Source: Bradyrhizobium sp. LMTR 3 (GTDB taxonomy: Bacteria > Pseudomonadota > Alphaproteobacteria > Rhizobiales > Xanthobacteraceae). From it: a DNA stretch of 64,000 bases. The stretch covers positions 124,001 through 188,000 of the forward strand of contig NZ_MAXC01000012.1 in assembly GCF_001693485.1 (NCBI RefSeq), read 5' to 3'. The notes under the pieces were generated by a model, which was not told the DNA's origin, made no database searches, and was given only the letters and a program-made list of their open reading frames with translations. The translations under genes and the position numbers were made by a program. Within the stretch, counting starts at the first letter, position 1. The number at the start of each line of letters is the position of its first letter. This document shows positions 50,673 to 59,108 of this stretch, in pieces.

Positions 50673-51386
50673 CTATCGGCGTGCACCGCGCGGTTTGACT
50701 ACGCCCTTCTTCCACAGCCGAAATCCTCCCTCGAACGCGTTGGTGTTGGCGCCGAGCCGGACCTTGCGCGGCAGCTTGTCGATCTTGTCGGCGTTTCCGC
50801 CGCCCAGCATGACGTAATCCGGCTCCAGCGCCGCGAGCAGACGCTTCAAGACGTCATCGACGGCACGTTGCCATTTCTTCCTGCCAAGGCGCTTGAGGGC
50901 TGCGGCGCCGACGCATTGCTCGAACGTCTTGCCATTGCGGTACGGCAGGTGAGCCAGCTCCATCGGTTCCAGAATGCCATCCACGATCATCGCGGAGCCA
51001 AGACCCGTTCCCAGGCCAAGGAACAGCATCCGGCCGCCCTGGTAGCTGCCGATCGCCTGCATCAGCGCATCGTTGACGACCTTCGTCGGGCGACCGAAAG
51101 CCTTTTCGAAATTGAAACCGGCCCACCCGAGACCGAGATTGTGAGGCTCCGACAAGGGCCGGTTGTTGACCACAGGTCCCGGATACCCGACCGCGATGAC
51201 GTCATAGGACCAGTCCTTCGTCAGCGCCTTGACCCTCCTCACCATCATTTTCGCTGATAGCTCGGGACCGGACGCAAACGCGCGCCTGGTTCGCTCCCTG
51301 CTGGTCATGACTTTCACGCGCGAACCACCAATGTCGATCACGAGGACCGTATGTCGCGATACACGCTTGCCCGTTTTCTTCGCCAT
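50673..51386 (-). CDS. ROK-family sugar kinase-like protein (polyphosphate glucokinase type)
   Basis: This protein has 237 residues. The phosphate-binding loop is LVIDIGGSRVKVM near residue 15. The sugar-binding region holds VVNDALMQAIGSYQ, and the second phosphate motif is FLGLGTGLGSAMIVDG. The size and motifs fit the polyphosphate/ATP glucokinase group of ROK proteins. The usual zinc-binding cysteine cluster of ROK repressors is absent and there is no DNA-binding domain. The phosphate donor cannot be told from sequence. Confidence 0.85.
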   Translation of the reverse strand: MAKKTGKRVSRHTVLVIDIGGSRVKVMTSRERTRRAFASGPELSAKMMVRRVKALTKDWSYDVIAVGYPGPVVNNRPLSEPHNLGLGWAGFNFEKAFGRPTKVVNDALMQAIGSYQGGRMLFLGLGTGLGSAMIVDGILEPMELAHLPYRNGKTFEQCVGAAALKRLGRKKWQRAVDDVLKRLLAALEPDYVMLGGGNADKIDKLPRKVRLGANTNAFEGGFRLWKKGVVKPRGARR

Positions 51387-51470
51387 GAATTCGCGCCCTG
51401 CTCGGTCGGATGATCATAACTCCAGCCGATACGCACCTGAAGCAGAGAGACAAGCGGCGTCACAGCTTTG

Positions 51471-51550
51471 TTCTGCATCCGACTCTATTTTGTTCGCAAG
51501 GAACGAATCGGAATCGTGCAAATCAGCGCGAACCGATTCTTAACAACGTG
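51471..51550. repeat. R4 dispersed repeat, copy 2
   Basis: TTCTGCATCCGACTCTATTT, TGTTCGCAAGGAACGAATCG, GAATCGTGCAAATCAGCGCG, then ATTCTTAACAACG. It is very close to copy 3 at 52370. An R1 copy follows 20 bases later. Confidence 0.85.
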
Positions 51551-51570
51551 TTTGCTTGGTGTTTTGGCGG

Positions 51571-51648
51571 AGGGCGGATTAGCCGAAGGCGTAATCCGCC
51601 GTTCTCCACGACCGAGTCGGCGGGTTACGCTTCGCTAACCCGCCCTAC
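51571..51648. repeat. R1 two-hairpin repeat, copy 5
   Basis: This copy lacks the first two bases (starts AGGGCGG) but has both hairpins and ends CCCTAC. It ends 3 bases before the stop codon of the PaiB-like gene. Confidence 0.88.
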
Positions 51649-51651
51649 GCA

Positions 51652-52293
51652 TTACTCAACGTCATACCCCAGCTCCGGCCGCGACGCCCGCATTCTCGCG
51701 GCCAGCCTCCTGCTCCCCGTCTCCTCCGCGCGCGCGAGCTGGTCCGCGACCGCCACATGGTCCTCATCGCTCTTGTGCTGATTGAGCTTTGCCTGGCCCT
51801 CGATCTTATCGACGACGAGGTCGATGACGCGGATCGAAGCGAGCATCATCTCGCGCTTGGTGGGCTCCATCCGCGCGAGCTCCCAGGGCGGCTTCGGCAG
51901 GCGCGCCTCGGCGGCCGCGAGCAGCGCGTCGCCGTGGGCGCGGTTCTCGTTGCGCTCGCGCAACTGCGCGACACCGGAGAGATGCACGGCCTCGTAGAGC
52001 CAGGTCGAGACATTGTCGCGCGAGGCATACCAGTCGTTGGAAATATAGGCATCGTCACCGGAGACGATCAGCAGGAAGCGCCTGACGCCGTCGGCGAGTT
52101 GAACAAGCGGATTTTTGGCCGTGAGGTGGATCTGGACGATCGCGCCATCCTCGCGCTGCTGGAGCACAAACGGCACATGCGAGGCGCGCGGGCCACGCTC
52201 GTCCGCGGCGACGATCACGCCAAATCCGCGCTCGGCCGCGAACGCGAGCGCGCGGCTCTCCTCGATACGAAACTGGGGGCGAAGAATGTGCAT
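51652..52293 (-). CDS. FMN-binding negative regulator (PaiB family)
   Basis: This protein has 213 residues in the PaiB family, with an FMN-binding split-barrel fold. Motifs are the start MHILRPQFRIEES, then GPRASHVPFVL, VQIHLTAKNPLVQL and VSTWLYEAVHLSGVAQL, where true family members have a similar NVPTWNY region. The start at 52293 fits the family. PaiB of Bacillus affects sporulation and protease genes. In proteobacteria the role is unclear. An R4 repeat lies 76 bases before its start and an R1 repeat directly after its stop. Confidence 0.85.
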   Translation of the reverse strand: MHILRPQFRIEESRALAFAAERGFGVIVAADERGPRASHVPFVLQQREDGAIVQIHLTAKNPLVQLADGVRRFLLIVSGDDAYISNDWYASRDNVSTWLYEAVHLSGVAQLRERNENRAHGDALLAAAEARLPKPPWELARMEPTKREMMLASIRVIDLVVDKIEGQAKLNQHKSDEDHVAVADQLARAEETGSRRLAARMRASRPELGYDVE

Positions 52294-52369
52294 GGCCAAG
52301 CGCTCGCTGAAGGATGTCGGCTCGAGCGAGGCTAGCCTATTCGGCCTGACATCACCAAGGATGCGGTTG

Positions 52370-52450
52370 TTCTCCATCCGACTCCAATTTGTTCGCAAAG
52401 AACGAATCGGAATCGTGCAAATCAGCGCGAGCCAATTCTTAACAACACGT
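52370..52450. repeat. R4 dispersed repeat, copy 3
   Basis: TTCTCCATCCGACTCCAATT, TGTTCGCAAAGAACGAATCG, GAATCGTGCAAATCAGCGCG, then CCAATTCTTAACAACACG. About 80 bp. No R1 element follows this copy. Confidence 0.85.
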
Positions 52451-52496
52451 TCGCTTCGCGCTTGCGCGCGGATGACTTGGAGAACGCGCTCATCAC

Positions 52497-52528
52497 AAAA
52501 AAAGCCCGCGAGGACATCGCGGGCTTTT
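52497..52528 (-). terminator. Intrinsic terminator after the small exported protein gene
   Basis: A stem, AAAGCCCGCGA / TCGCGGGCTTT, with a five-base loop is flanked by A and T runs. It works in both directions and lies 58 bases beyond the stop at 52587. Confidence 0.85.
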
Positions 52529-52586
52529 GAAACTCGGGCAAGGCGCTCAGTCGGCGCGAGATCAAGCGCCGATCAAACGTCTGTGC

Positions 52587-52856
52587 TCAGCGAATGGCGC
52601 GACCGGTGGTGTCGGTCTGGCCTTGCGCGGTCGCGATCCTGTTCCGCGGCGTCAGGACGCTGAGCTGAAACGGCGTGGCCGAATTGGCGACCGGCGATGC
52701 TTCCCGGACGTTTTCAGCGCCCAGCACCTGAACCTGCACGGCCGAAACCGGCAAGCCCGCCCTTTCATAGGCCGGCAACTCGGCTGCGACAGCGCCAGTT
52801 GCAGCCGTCATCGCGAGCAGAGCGGCGGCAGTGATGGACAGCGAAATCTTCTTCAC
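52587..52856 (-). CDS. Exported small protein
   Basis: This is an exported protein of 89 residues. The signal peptide is 1-24 (ISLSITAAALLAMTAATGAV then AAE). The mature part reads LPAYERAGLPVSAVQVQVLG and has no cysteine. No family is recognised, but similar short exported proteins occur in Bradyrhizobium. A clear terminator follows. The 570-base gap upstream (52857-53426) holds only the palindromic element at 53091-53254. Confidence 0.7.
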   Translation of the reverse strand: MKKISLSITAAALLAMTAATGAVAAELPAYERAGLPVSAVQVQVLGAENVREASPVANSATPFQLSVLTPRNRIATAQGQTDTTGRAIR

Positions 52857-53090
52857 TTCAATTCTCCATAGGTAGCTTGAAACATGGAGCTAATAGTCAT
52901 TTTGCTGCACTGCAATAGTACATTGTTGCAATGCACACATGCGATGATAGAATGCGGAACCGGCTGTTGGTCGCATGATCGATCAGCCGTATTGGTTCGC
53001 TGGAATTCGCCGCATTGCAGGTTGCCGCTCCCCAATTTGTCGTGAGAGCAGCGGGCTACGCGGCATGAGAGGGCGGAGTTCGTGGCTTAC

Positions 53091-53254
53091 CCCCTCTCCC
53101 CAACCCTCTCCCGCAAGGGGCCCGCAAGGGGAGAGGAGCCCGGCTAGCGTGCTCACCCAACAGAACCATACGGCTCCTTCTTGGCCTGCACCGTCAGGGA
53201 CGCAACGCGGATGGGTTCCCTCTCCCCTTGCGGGAGAGGGGTTAGGGAGAGGGG
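53091..53254. repeat. Palindromic intergenic element (CCCTCTCCC type)
   Basis: The arms 53091-53120 (CCCCTCTCCCCAACCCTCTC then CCGCAAGGGG) and 53224-53254 are inverted copies about 100 bases apart. It is related to 9583-9702 by its CTCTCCCGC core. No gene is seen within it. Confidence 0.8.
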
Positions 53255-53426
53255 TGCCGCTTGCTCCGTTGCTGATGGAGCTTACGACTCGCGCTGCGCC
53301 CTGTGATTTCGCTGGCAGCACTATTGCGCGATAAAGGACGTGGATGGCCGGGCATAGGCGCGCGCAAGCGACGCCGTCCTTTGGACAGCTATGCCAGGCC
53401 ACGACGAAGTCGTATTCAGCGTTGTA

Positions 53427-53696
53427 TCACGCCGCCTTCGCTTCCTTCTCCGGCGGCGCGGTTTCCATGGCGCGCATGTAGAGATCGAGCAGGCTTTCAC
53501 GCTCGTCGCGCTCGTCCTGGTCCTGCTTTCGCAGCTTGATGATCTCCTTGAGGATCTTCACGTCAAACCCTTCGCCCTTGGCCTCCGAAAACACTTCCTT
53601 CTTCTGCTCGTTCAGCTCCTGCAATTCGCTGTCGATGTTCTCGATCCGCTCAACGAAGGAACGGATCCGGCCGCCGGGAATGGTGACGTCAGACAT
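53427..53696 (-). CDS. gapR: GapR-like DUF2312 nucleoid-associated protein
   Basis: This protein has 89 residues and a long helical DUF2312 domain: RIRSFVERIENIDSELQELN, KEVFSEAKGEGFDVKILKEI, then IIKLRKQD. GapR of Caulobacter binds overtwisted DNA ahead of polymerases and helps topoisomerases. The start at 53696 fits the family length. The gene name is by similarity. Alphaproteobacteria often have several DUF2312 copies, so this one may not be the main GapR. Confidence 0.88.
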   Translation of the reverse strand: MSDVTIPGGRIRSFVERIENIDSELQELNEQKKEVFSEAKGEGFDVKILKEIIKLRKQDQDERDERESLLDLYMRAMETAPPEKEAKAA

Positions 53697-53806
53697 GGTG
53701 ACTCCCTTTTGAATAGGATCGTGAAAATGCCCGCAAACAAATAACCAATGTGTTAACCTCGGCAGGTTCCCGCCCCGGCAATTCGGCATTTCCCAGATTT
53801 ATCCGC

Positions 53807-54655
53807 ATGAACGTGATTTCGATTCAGTCGCAGGTCGCCTTCGGCCATGTCGGCAACAGCGCCGCGGTGTTTCCGATGCAGATGCACGGGATCGACGTGG
53901 TGGCGGTGCCGACCACGCTGCTCAGCAACCGGCCGGGCTATCCGACCATCCGCGGCCGCGTGCTCGATGCAGATCTCGTTGCCGATCTCCTGCGCGGGAT
54001 CGAGGAGCGCGGCGCGGCCGATAGCGCTCACATGATTTTATCGGGCTATCTTGGCTCGGCCGAGAACGCCAACGTGGTTGCGGACTTTGTCGCGCGCGCC
54101 AAGGCGAAAAATCCCGCGCTGCGCTATTGCTGCGATCCCGTGCTCGGGGATCGCGACCGCGGCCTGTTCGTTCACGCCGACATCCCGCCGCTGGTGCGCG
54201 ATCTTCTGTGTCCGCTCGCCGACATCATCACGCCCAATCATTTCGAGTTCGAATGGCTGTGCGGAACGAAAGCCGCGGCGATCGATCAGGTGGTAAAGGC
54301 AGCGCGCGCGTTCATGGCGCGCGGGACGGTCGTCGTCACCAGCGCCGAGCTGGCCGATACGCCCGAAGGCGAGATCGAGACGCTGGCCGTCGAGCGCGCA
54401 AAGGCGTGGCGCGTGCGCACGCCGAAACTGCCGATCAGCCCGAACGGCACCGGCGATCTCTTTGCCGCGCTGTTGGTCGCCGCCCGCCTCCGCGGCGCCG
54501 ACACGGCGGAAGCGCTCAGCCACGCGGCGTCGGCCATCTTCGCCGTGCTGGAACGCACCGCGAAGAGCGGAACCGAGGAAATGCGCATCGTCGAGAGCGC
54601 CGAACTGCTGACGCATCCGCCGCGCAAATTCAAGTGTATTGCGATTATCCGGTAG
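53807..54655 (+). CDS. pdxY: Pyridoxal kinase (PdxY-like)
   Basis: This salvage enzyme of 282 residues phosphorylates pyridoxal to the active cofactor. Features are ISIQSQVAFGHVGNSAAVFP at the start, then SGYLGSAENANVV, YCCDPVLGD, the substrate site ITPNHFEFEWLCG and the anion hole SPNGTGDLFAALLV with the catalytic aspartate. The start at 53807 matches the family. It is divergent from the DUF2312 gene. Pyridoxal kinase versus hydroxymethylpyrimidine kinase is settled by the N-terminal SxQSxVxxGxVG motif. Confidence 0.93.
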   Translation: MNVISIQSQVAFGHVGNSAAVFPMQMHGIDVVAVPTTLLSNRPGYPTIRGRVLDADLVADLLRGIEERGAADSAHMILSGYLGSAENANVVADFVARAKAKNPALRYCCDPVLGDRDRGLFVHADIPPLVRDLLCPLADIITPNHFEFEWLCGTKAAAIDQVVKAARAFMARGTVVVTSAELADTPEGEIETLAVERAKAWRVRTPKLPISPNGTGDLFAALLVAARLRGADTAEALSHAASAIFAVLERTAKSGTEEMRIVESAELLTHPPRKFKCIAIIR

Positions 54656-54658
54656 CCG

Positions 54659-55243
54659 CTACTGCACGACGTCGAGTTTGACCTTGGCAACACCTTTCCC
54701 CACCATTCCCAGCGCGTCGGCTGCGGAATAGGAGACGTCGACAACGCGCCCCCGAACATAGGGACCGCGGTCGTTGACCCGTACCGTCACCGACTGGCCG
54801 CTCGCGACGTTTGTCACGCGCAACTTGGTGCCGAACGGCAATGTCGGATGGGCGGCGGTCATTTCCATCGTGTTGAACTTTTCGCCGCTCGCGGTCTTCG
54901 TTCCCTCGGTGTAGAAGCTGGCAACCCCATGCGAGGCCGTCTTGATGCTGCCTGTATCCCTGCGCGACACGGTGTGCTTTCTCACCGCGGCTACGCGCCG
55001 CTTCATCATGGATGATGTCGTTCGATCCTGATTGAGCGACGCCTGCCGGCTGGCGCGAAGCTCGGATTTTTGGCTGACGACCGAAGACTGCGCGCAAGCC
55101 GCGAGCGATGCCGCTCCCAGCGTGACCATAAGGAGCCGTATGAATTTCCTTGCGCGTGCGGCCGTGATTGATGGCGCTTCAAATCGGGTACGGCCTGCTC
55201 TGACGTCGACGCACGAAGTACTGGTGCAGCCAATAAAAGACAT
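54659..55243 (-). CDS. RlpA-like septal ring lipoprotein / lytic transglycosylase
   Basis: This protein has 194 residues. A lipoprotein-type signal lies at residues 33-50 (LLMVTLGAASLAAC), then a basic linker. A double-psi beta-barrel RlpA domain follows (GVASFYTEGTKTASGEKFNT; TAAHPTLPFGTKLRVTNVAS; VRVNDRGPYVRGRVVDVSYS). RlpA proteins act on denuded peptidoglycan at the septum. No SPOR domain is present, so localisation may differ from the Pseudomonas enzyme. The exact start is uncertain because the signal begins 33 residues in. It converges on pdxY with 3 bases between the stops. Confidence 0.88.
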   Translation of the reverse strand: MSFIGCTSTSCVDVRAGRTRFEAPSITAARARKFIRLLMVTLGAASLAACAQSSVVSQKSELRASRQASLNQDRTTSSMMKRRVAAVRKHTVSRRDTGSIKTASHGVASFYTEGTKTASGEKFNTMEMTAAHPTLPFGTKLRVTNVASGQSVTVRVNDRGPYVRGRVVDVSYSAADALGMVGKGVAKVKLDVVQ

Positions 55244-55471
55244 GTTGCAATCCCCCGCTCGCGCCCCAGCCCAAGCCGAAAATCAACACGGGGTGATCGC
55301 GGGACCGAATCCGGGCGGAAGCGTGGCCGGCCCCGATCAGGCAAGGCTTCCTCAGCGCAATTCGGTTCGGGTGTGGTGATTGGGTCACAGGAATTAGGAG
55401 GTCAGCCGCAGAATTGCGGCATCGGCTCAGATCAGCTACCCGACCCAGTCAGCCGAACGGGAGAGAAAACC

Positions 55472-56389
55472 ATGCAAGTCGCAGTCGTCGGTGCCGGAGC
55501 GGTCGGATGCTATTATGGGGGACTGCTGCTGAAAGCGGGACATGACGTGACCTTCATCGGCCGGCAGCCGCATGTCGACGCCATCAACGCCCATGGCCTG
55601 CTGCTGGATACCAAGAGTTTCAGGGAGCACCTGCCCGCCCGCGCCGCGACCGACACGACCGCCCTCGCCGCGCCAGATCTGGTGCTGGCCTGCGTGAAGT
55701 CGGCCGATACCGAAGAGGCGGGCCGGGCGCTCGCCGGACGACTGCGGCCGGATACATCCGTGCTCAGCCTGCAGAACGGCGTCGACAATGCACCGCGCCT
55801 CTCTGCCATTATCGGCCACGCCGTCATTCCCGTCGTCGTCTATGTCGGCAGCGAGATGGCCGGCCCCGGCCACGTCAGGCATCACGGCGGCGGCGATCTC
55901 GCCATCGGCCCCTCGGCCGCGAGCGCCGCGCTGGCCGAAATGCTTCAGGCCGCCGGCATCGGAATCACGATCGCCGACGACATCGACCGGACGCTGTGGA
56001 GCAAGCTGATCATCAACTGCGCCTTCAACGCGCTGTCTGCGGTGGCGGGTATCGCCTACGGGCCGATGCTGGAAGTCGCGGGCACGCGGGATGTCGTCAC
56101 AAGCGCGGTGCAGGAAGCGATATCCGTCGCCCGCGCCAGCGGTGTTTCGATTCCCGACGACCTCCTCGAGCATATCCAGAACATCCCCGCCATGATGCCG
56201 AACCAGATGTCGTCCACCGCCCAGGATCTTGCCCGCGGCAAGCCCAGCGAGATCGACTTCCTCAACGGCCATGTGGTGCGCAAGGGCGCCGAGCTCGGCA
56301 TAGCGACGCCGACCAATCAGGCGCTGCAGGTGATGGTGAAGCTCGCCGAGCGAGGCAAGGAGATCTCCGGCGAGCGACACAGCAAGTAG
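55472..56389 (+). CDS. 2-dehydropantoate 2-reductase family protein
   Basis: This enzyme has 305 residues. The Rossmann motif is VAVVGAGAVGCYYGGLLLKA. The central CVKSADTEEAG and LQNGVDNA follow. The catalytic lysine is in LWSKLIINCAFNALSAV, and the late ARGKPSEIDFLNG holds the conserved Ser/Glu site. The layout matches PanE, which makes pantoate for coenzyme A. Several paralogues are usual in rhizobia, so the physiological substrate may differ. The start at 55472 has GGGAGAGAAA before it. Confidence 0.88.
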   Translation: MQVAVVGAGAVGCYYGGLLLKAGHDVTFIGRQPHVDAINAHGLLLDTKSFREHLPARAATDTTALAAPDLVLACVKSADTEEAGRALAGRLRPDTSVLSLQNGVDNAPRLSAIIGHAVIPVVVYVGSEMAGPGHVRHHGGGDLAIGPSAASAALAEMLQAAGIGITIADDIDRTLWSKLIINCAFNALSAVAGIAYGPMLEVAGTRDVVTSAVQEAISVARASGVSIPDDLLEHIQNIPAMMPNQMSSTAQDLARGKPSEIDFLNGHVVRKGAELGIATPTNQALQVMVKLAERGKEISGERHSK

Positions 56390-56407
56390 CCTGCCTCCAA
56401 GGATCGC

Positions 56408-56860
56408 TCAGCACGTCACAAGGTCGGTGTGTCCGAACCCTTTCGAATAGTCGAGCAAGGAAATCACCGTCGGTGTCAGGCGAAACAGCCGAACCTCAGA
56501 GGGCTTCGGCATTGGTAGGCCGATGGCCTTCTGCTCCGGATACCGCGCCATCACGAGGCCGATGGCCTTCTGCTGCTCGGCGGGGTCGGTCACGGCGCGG
56601 GCCCGTGCCGCCATAGAAGCACCGGCGATCTCCATCACTTCTGCGGGATCGTCATCGATCGCCAGCGATACCCGATCGTCGCGCGCGATGTTCGCCGCCT
56701 TCTGGCTGTCGGAGCCGCAGAGGAAGTAGATGGTGAAACCTTCGTTGGCATAGCCGACGGTCGTCACCTGTGGCCAACCGTCCGGCCGCAAGGTCGCGAT
56801 CCGCATCGTGCGGTGGGAATCCAATAGCGATTGGATTTTCTGTCTGATTGCGTCGTCCAT
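56408..56860 (-). CDS. Pyridoxamine 5'-phosphate oxidase-like FMN-binding protein
   Basis: This protein has 150 residues and a split-barrel fold. The N-terminal helix and strand are QSLLDSHRTMRIATLRPDGW, then FTIYFLCGSDSQKAANIARD (the usual SxKxxNI site) and VSLAIDDDP. The family binds FMN, heme or F420. True PNPOx activity is not expected at this size. It converges on the reductase gene with 18 bases between the stops. The substrate is unknown. Confidence 0.85.
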   Translation of the reverse strand: MDDAIRQKIQSLLDSHRTMRIATLRPDGWPQVTTVGYANEGFTIYFLCGSDSQKAANIARDDRVSLAIDDDPAEVMEIAGASMAARARAVTDPAEQQKAIGLVMARYPEQKAIGLPMPKPSEVRLFRLTPTVISLLDYSKGFGHTDLVTC

Positions 56861-56983
56861 CGAGCGCCTCCGTATCCGGCTTCCGTGGAAACGATAGCGG
56901 CGGCTCGCACGATGATGTTGATGCGCGTCAACCCTCGTTGGGGCGAAGCTTCGTCATTCGCGACGGATCGGCGGATGGCGCTC

Positions 56984-57190
56984 TCACCCACCCATCACAT
57001 TCCCCCAGCCGTCGAACACATATTGCCGCCACGCCACCGTGCCGTCGTCGCGCGCGCGGCTGAAGCGGCGGAAGTCGTCGGCCTCATCGCCGATCCAGGT
57101 GATGATCTGGTCGCTTGCGCGGTCGTGCAGGACTGCGGGCTCCGATGGGTTGAAGCCCGCCATGGGGTGCATCGTCGGGTGTTCCGTCAT
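56984..57190 (-). CDS. Small hypothetical protein
   Basis: This codes 68 residues (MTEHPTMHPMAGFNPSEPAV...). The C-terminal part, SRARDDGTVAWRQYVFDGWG then NVMGG, looks conserved and has two tryptophans. It is not recognised, but I have the impression of similar short proteins in Bradyrhizobium. A hairpin (GGTTGCG / CGCAACC, 57224-57244) lies upstream between this and the divergent gene at 57288. Confidence 0.6.
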   Translation of the reverse strand: MTEHPTMHPMAGFNPSEPAVLHDRASDQIITWIGDEADDFRRFSRARDDGTVAWRQYVFDGWGNVMGG

Positions 57191-57287
57191 GTCGTTCTAA
57201 CGTTTTCGCAGCGGCGAAGGTTGCGCATCCTTCGCAACCTCCTCCCCGCAACGGCGTTGTCGCAAATCTCTCAAGGAGGCACGCACC

Positions 57288-57512
57288 ATGCGGAACAAGG
57301 CGCCAAATTCGCAAAGCACCAAATCGCGCTCGAACGCCCAGATGCAGGCGGCGAATTCAATGCTCAATCCCGGCGATGAAGCAGCTCCCGGAACGCCCGG
57401 CACCGGCGACGACATCTGCCCCGAATGTCACGGCAAGGGCCGCATCAACGGCTCTCCCTGCCCCAATTGCGGCGGCGGCGGAACGATCACGCGCGCCATC
57501 GGTGGGGCGTGA
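57288..57512 (+). CDS. Small zinc-finger protein (DnaJ-type cysteine motif)
   Basis: This codes 74 residues. The N-terminal half is polar. The C-terminal half holds two cysteine pairs, DICPECHGKGRINGSPCPNC followed by GGGGTI, very like one zinc-binding repeat of the DnaJ cysteine-rich domain. ATG at 57288 has AAGGAGG upstream. Role unknown. Confidence 0.8.
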   Translation: MRNKAPNSQSTKSRSNAQMQAANSMLNPGDEAAPGTPGTGDDICPECHGKGRINGSPCPNCGGGGTITRAIGGA

Positions 57513-57527
57513 ACGCGCGTATGTCTC

Positions 57528-57699
57528 GTAGGGCGTATTCAACCGTGCTGCATCATAAGCCCCTCATGGTGAGGAGCGCGAAGCGCGTCTCGAACCATGT
57601 GGCCCGTCTGTGGCCTACATCCTTCGAGACGCCGCTACGCGGCTCCTCAGGATGAGGGCTTCGAGCGCCTATGACGCAGTAGAATTCGATCCGCCCTAC
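57528..57699. repeat. Composite palindromic repeat
   Basis: Outer ends are GTAGGGCG (57528) and CGCCCTAC (ending 57699), echoing R1. Inside is a second inverted repeat, CCTCATGGTGAGGAGC / GCTCCTCAGGATGAGG (57564-57657). This looks like one repeat nested in another. It sits between converging small genes. Confidence 0.75.
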
Positions 57700-57712
57700 A
57701 CATCGTGCCCGC

Positions 57713-57898
57713 CTACGCGGTTCGCTTCTCGAGGATCTTGCGGAAATCCGTGGCCAGGCTGGCGTAATAGCCGGCCAGCCCCTCGTAGAAGGCCTGCTGC
57801 GCCTTGTCCGTGGCCTCCTTGGCCTTTGCTTCGCACTTGCCGGCCCGGCTCTCGTACTTCTCCACCTTGGTCTGAAGTTCAGCCACTACCATCGTCAT
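57713..57898 (-). CDS. Small helical hypothetical protein
   Basis: This codes 61 residues from ATG 57898, with GGGGAG upstream. It is almost entirely helical and charged (KVEKYESRAGKCEAKAKEAT; AFYEGLAGYYASLATDFRKI). Similar short proteins occur in Bradyrhizobium. Function unknown. Confidence 0.7.
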   Translation of the reverse strand: MTMVVAELQTKVEKYESRAGKCEAKAKEATDKAQQAFYEGLAGYYASLATDFRKILEKRTA

Positions 57899-58008
57899 TA
57901 CTCCCCGCCACCACACATGATCATGATGCTATGCCGGCAAAAGTCGAAAAGATGGCCGCGTCGGGGAGATTTCGCAGCGTTGCCGTGAGCAAGCGATGGC
58001 GACGCGGC

Positions 58009-58362
58009 CTATCGCGACGGCACCGGCGCCGGCGGACGCATCGACGATCGCGACGCGGCTGACGCTGCCTGCGGCTTCGCCGCGGCGTGCTTTCCGCTAT
58101 CGATGGATTCCAGATAGGACGTCAGCGCCCAGGCCGAGCTCGCGCCGGTGGAGTAGTGCTTTTGCAAAAACAAATAGAGAGTGAGGTGAAAGCGGCCCTT
58201 GGCGAGCCCACGCGGGCTGCGATGGCAGGACGCGCAACCTTCGGCAAACAGTTTCGACGCCGGTTTGCCCTGATCGAGATTCTGCGCGACAGCCGCCGGA
58301 CCGGAGAGCGCGGCCATCAACACAAGAACAAGCAGGCCGCAGCGCGCTTTCGTTGGCGACAT
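58009..58362 (-). CDS. Exported protein with a single heme-c motif
   Basis: This protein has 117 residues. The signal peptide is about 1-27 (CGLLVLVLMAALSGPAAVAQ). A single CxxCH motif, EGCASCHRSPRGL, could bind heme c. No clear distal Met is seen, and the C-terminal 30 residues are Ala/Pro-rich. The pattern resembles small exported cytochrome-like proteins of Bradyrhizobium. Start 58362 fits the signal peptide. Redox function is inference. Confidence 0.75.
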   Translation of the reverse strand: MSPTKARCGLLVLVLMAALSGPAAVAQNLDQGKPASKLFAEGCASCHRSPRGLAKGRFHLTLYLFLQKHYSTGASSAWALTSYLESIDSGKHAAAKPQAASAASRSSMRPPAPVPSR

Positions 58363-58511
58363 CAATTCTACCCGTGCATGAAGCAAATGGACGAGCTGTC
58401 TGCGGCAGCTCAAGAAAGGCGGAAGATGGCAGACAATTCGCAATCTGCTGTCCAGCCGTGGCGAAAAGTGGGTGCGTTTTCGCCAACATTGCGCTCCATT
58501 CGGGGCATGCC

Positions 58512-59102
58512 TCAGTATGGCGGCTTCTTGCGCTCCCGCTGCGCCCTTGCCGCCTCCATCCACCACACGAGATCATCGGCGAAGCGCGGAAACGCGTGCG
58601 CCAGCGCCTTGCCGCCCTCGCCGATCGGCTTGCCGTCTTCACTCAGCGTCTGCGCGATCGGCCCAACCGCGACCGAGCTCGAAATCACCACCATGCCCAT
58701 TTCCGAAAGCGTGCCGTGCCAGGCGAGCGCGGCACGTGCGCCGGAGAAGCGACCGGCCGAATAGCTCGCGATCGCCACCGGCCGCCAGAACCATTCTTCC
58801 AGAAAATGGTCGGTGAGATTTTTCAGCCCCGGCTGCATGCCCCAATTATATTCGCCGGTCACCAACACAAAGCCGTCGGCGCTGCGGATCTTTCCCGCAA
58901 GTTCTTCGAGCGCCGCGGGCGCATCGCCTTTCGGATATTCCTTGTACATCCGGTCCAGCATCGGCAGGCCGATCGCCTTGGCGTCGATCAATTCGACATC
59001 ATCGCCGCGCGCGCGAAACCCCTCGACGACGAATTGCGCGAGACGAATGCCCATGCGGTCGGAACGATAGGAGCCGTAAAGGACGAGAATACGGTTGCTC
59101 AT
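58512..59102 (-). CDS. NADPH-dependent FMN reductase family protein
   Basis: This flavodoxin-like protein has 196 residues. It has the phosphate-binding start ILVLYGSYRSDRMGIRLAQF, the central ADGFVLVTGEYNWGMQPGLK and AIASYSAGRFSGARAALAWH. The family reduces FMN or quinones with NADPH. The ATG at 59102 has GAGGGGTGAG upstream. A hairpin GGCGAAAA / TTTTCGCC (58459-58483) lies 29 bases after its stop and may end the transcript. No partner enzyme is adjacent. Confidence 0.9.
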   Translation of the reverse strand: MSNRILVLYGSYRSDRMGIRLAQFVVEGFRARGDDVELIDAKAIGLPMLDRMYKEYPKGDAPAALEELAGKIRSADGFVLVTGEYNWGMQPGLKNLTDHFLEEWFWRPVAIASYSAGRFSGARAALAWHGTLSEMGMVVISSSVAVGPIAQTLSEDGKPIGEGGKALAHAFPRFADDLVWWMEAARAQRERKKPPY

Positions 59103-59108
59103 GAGACC

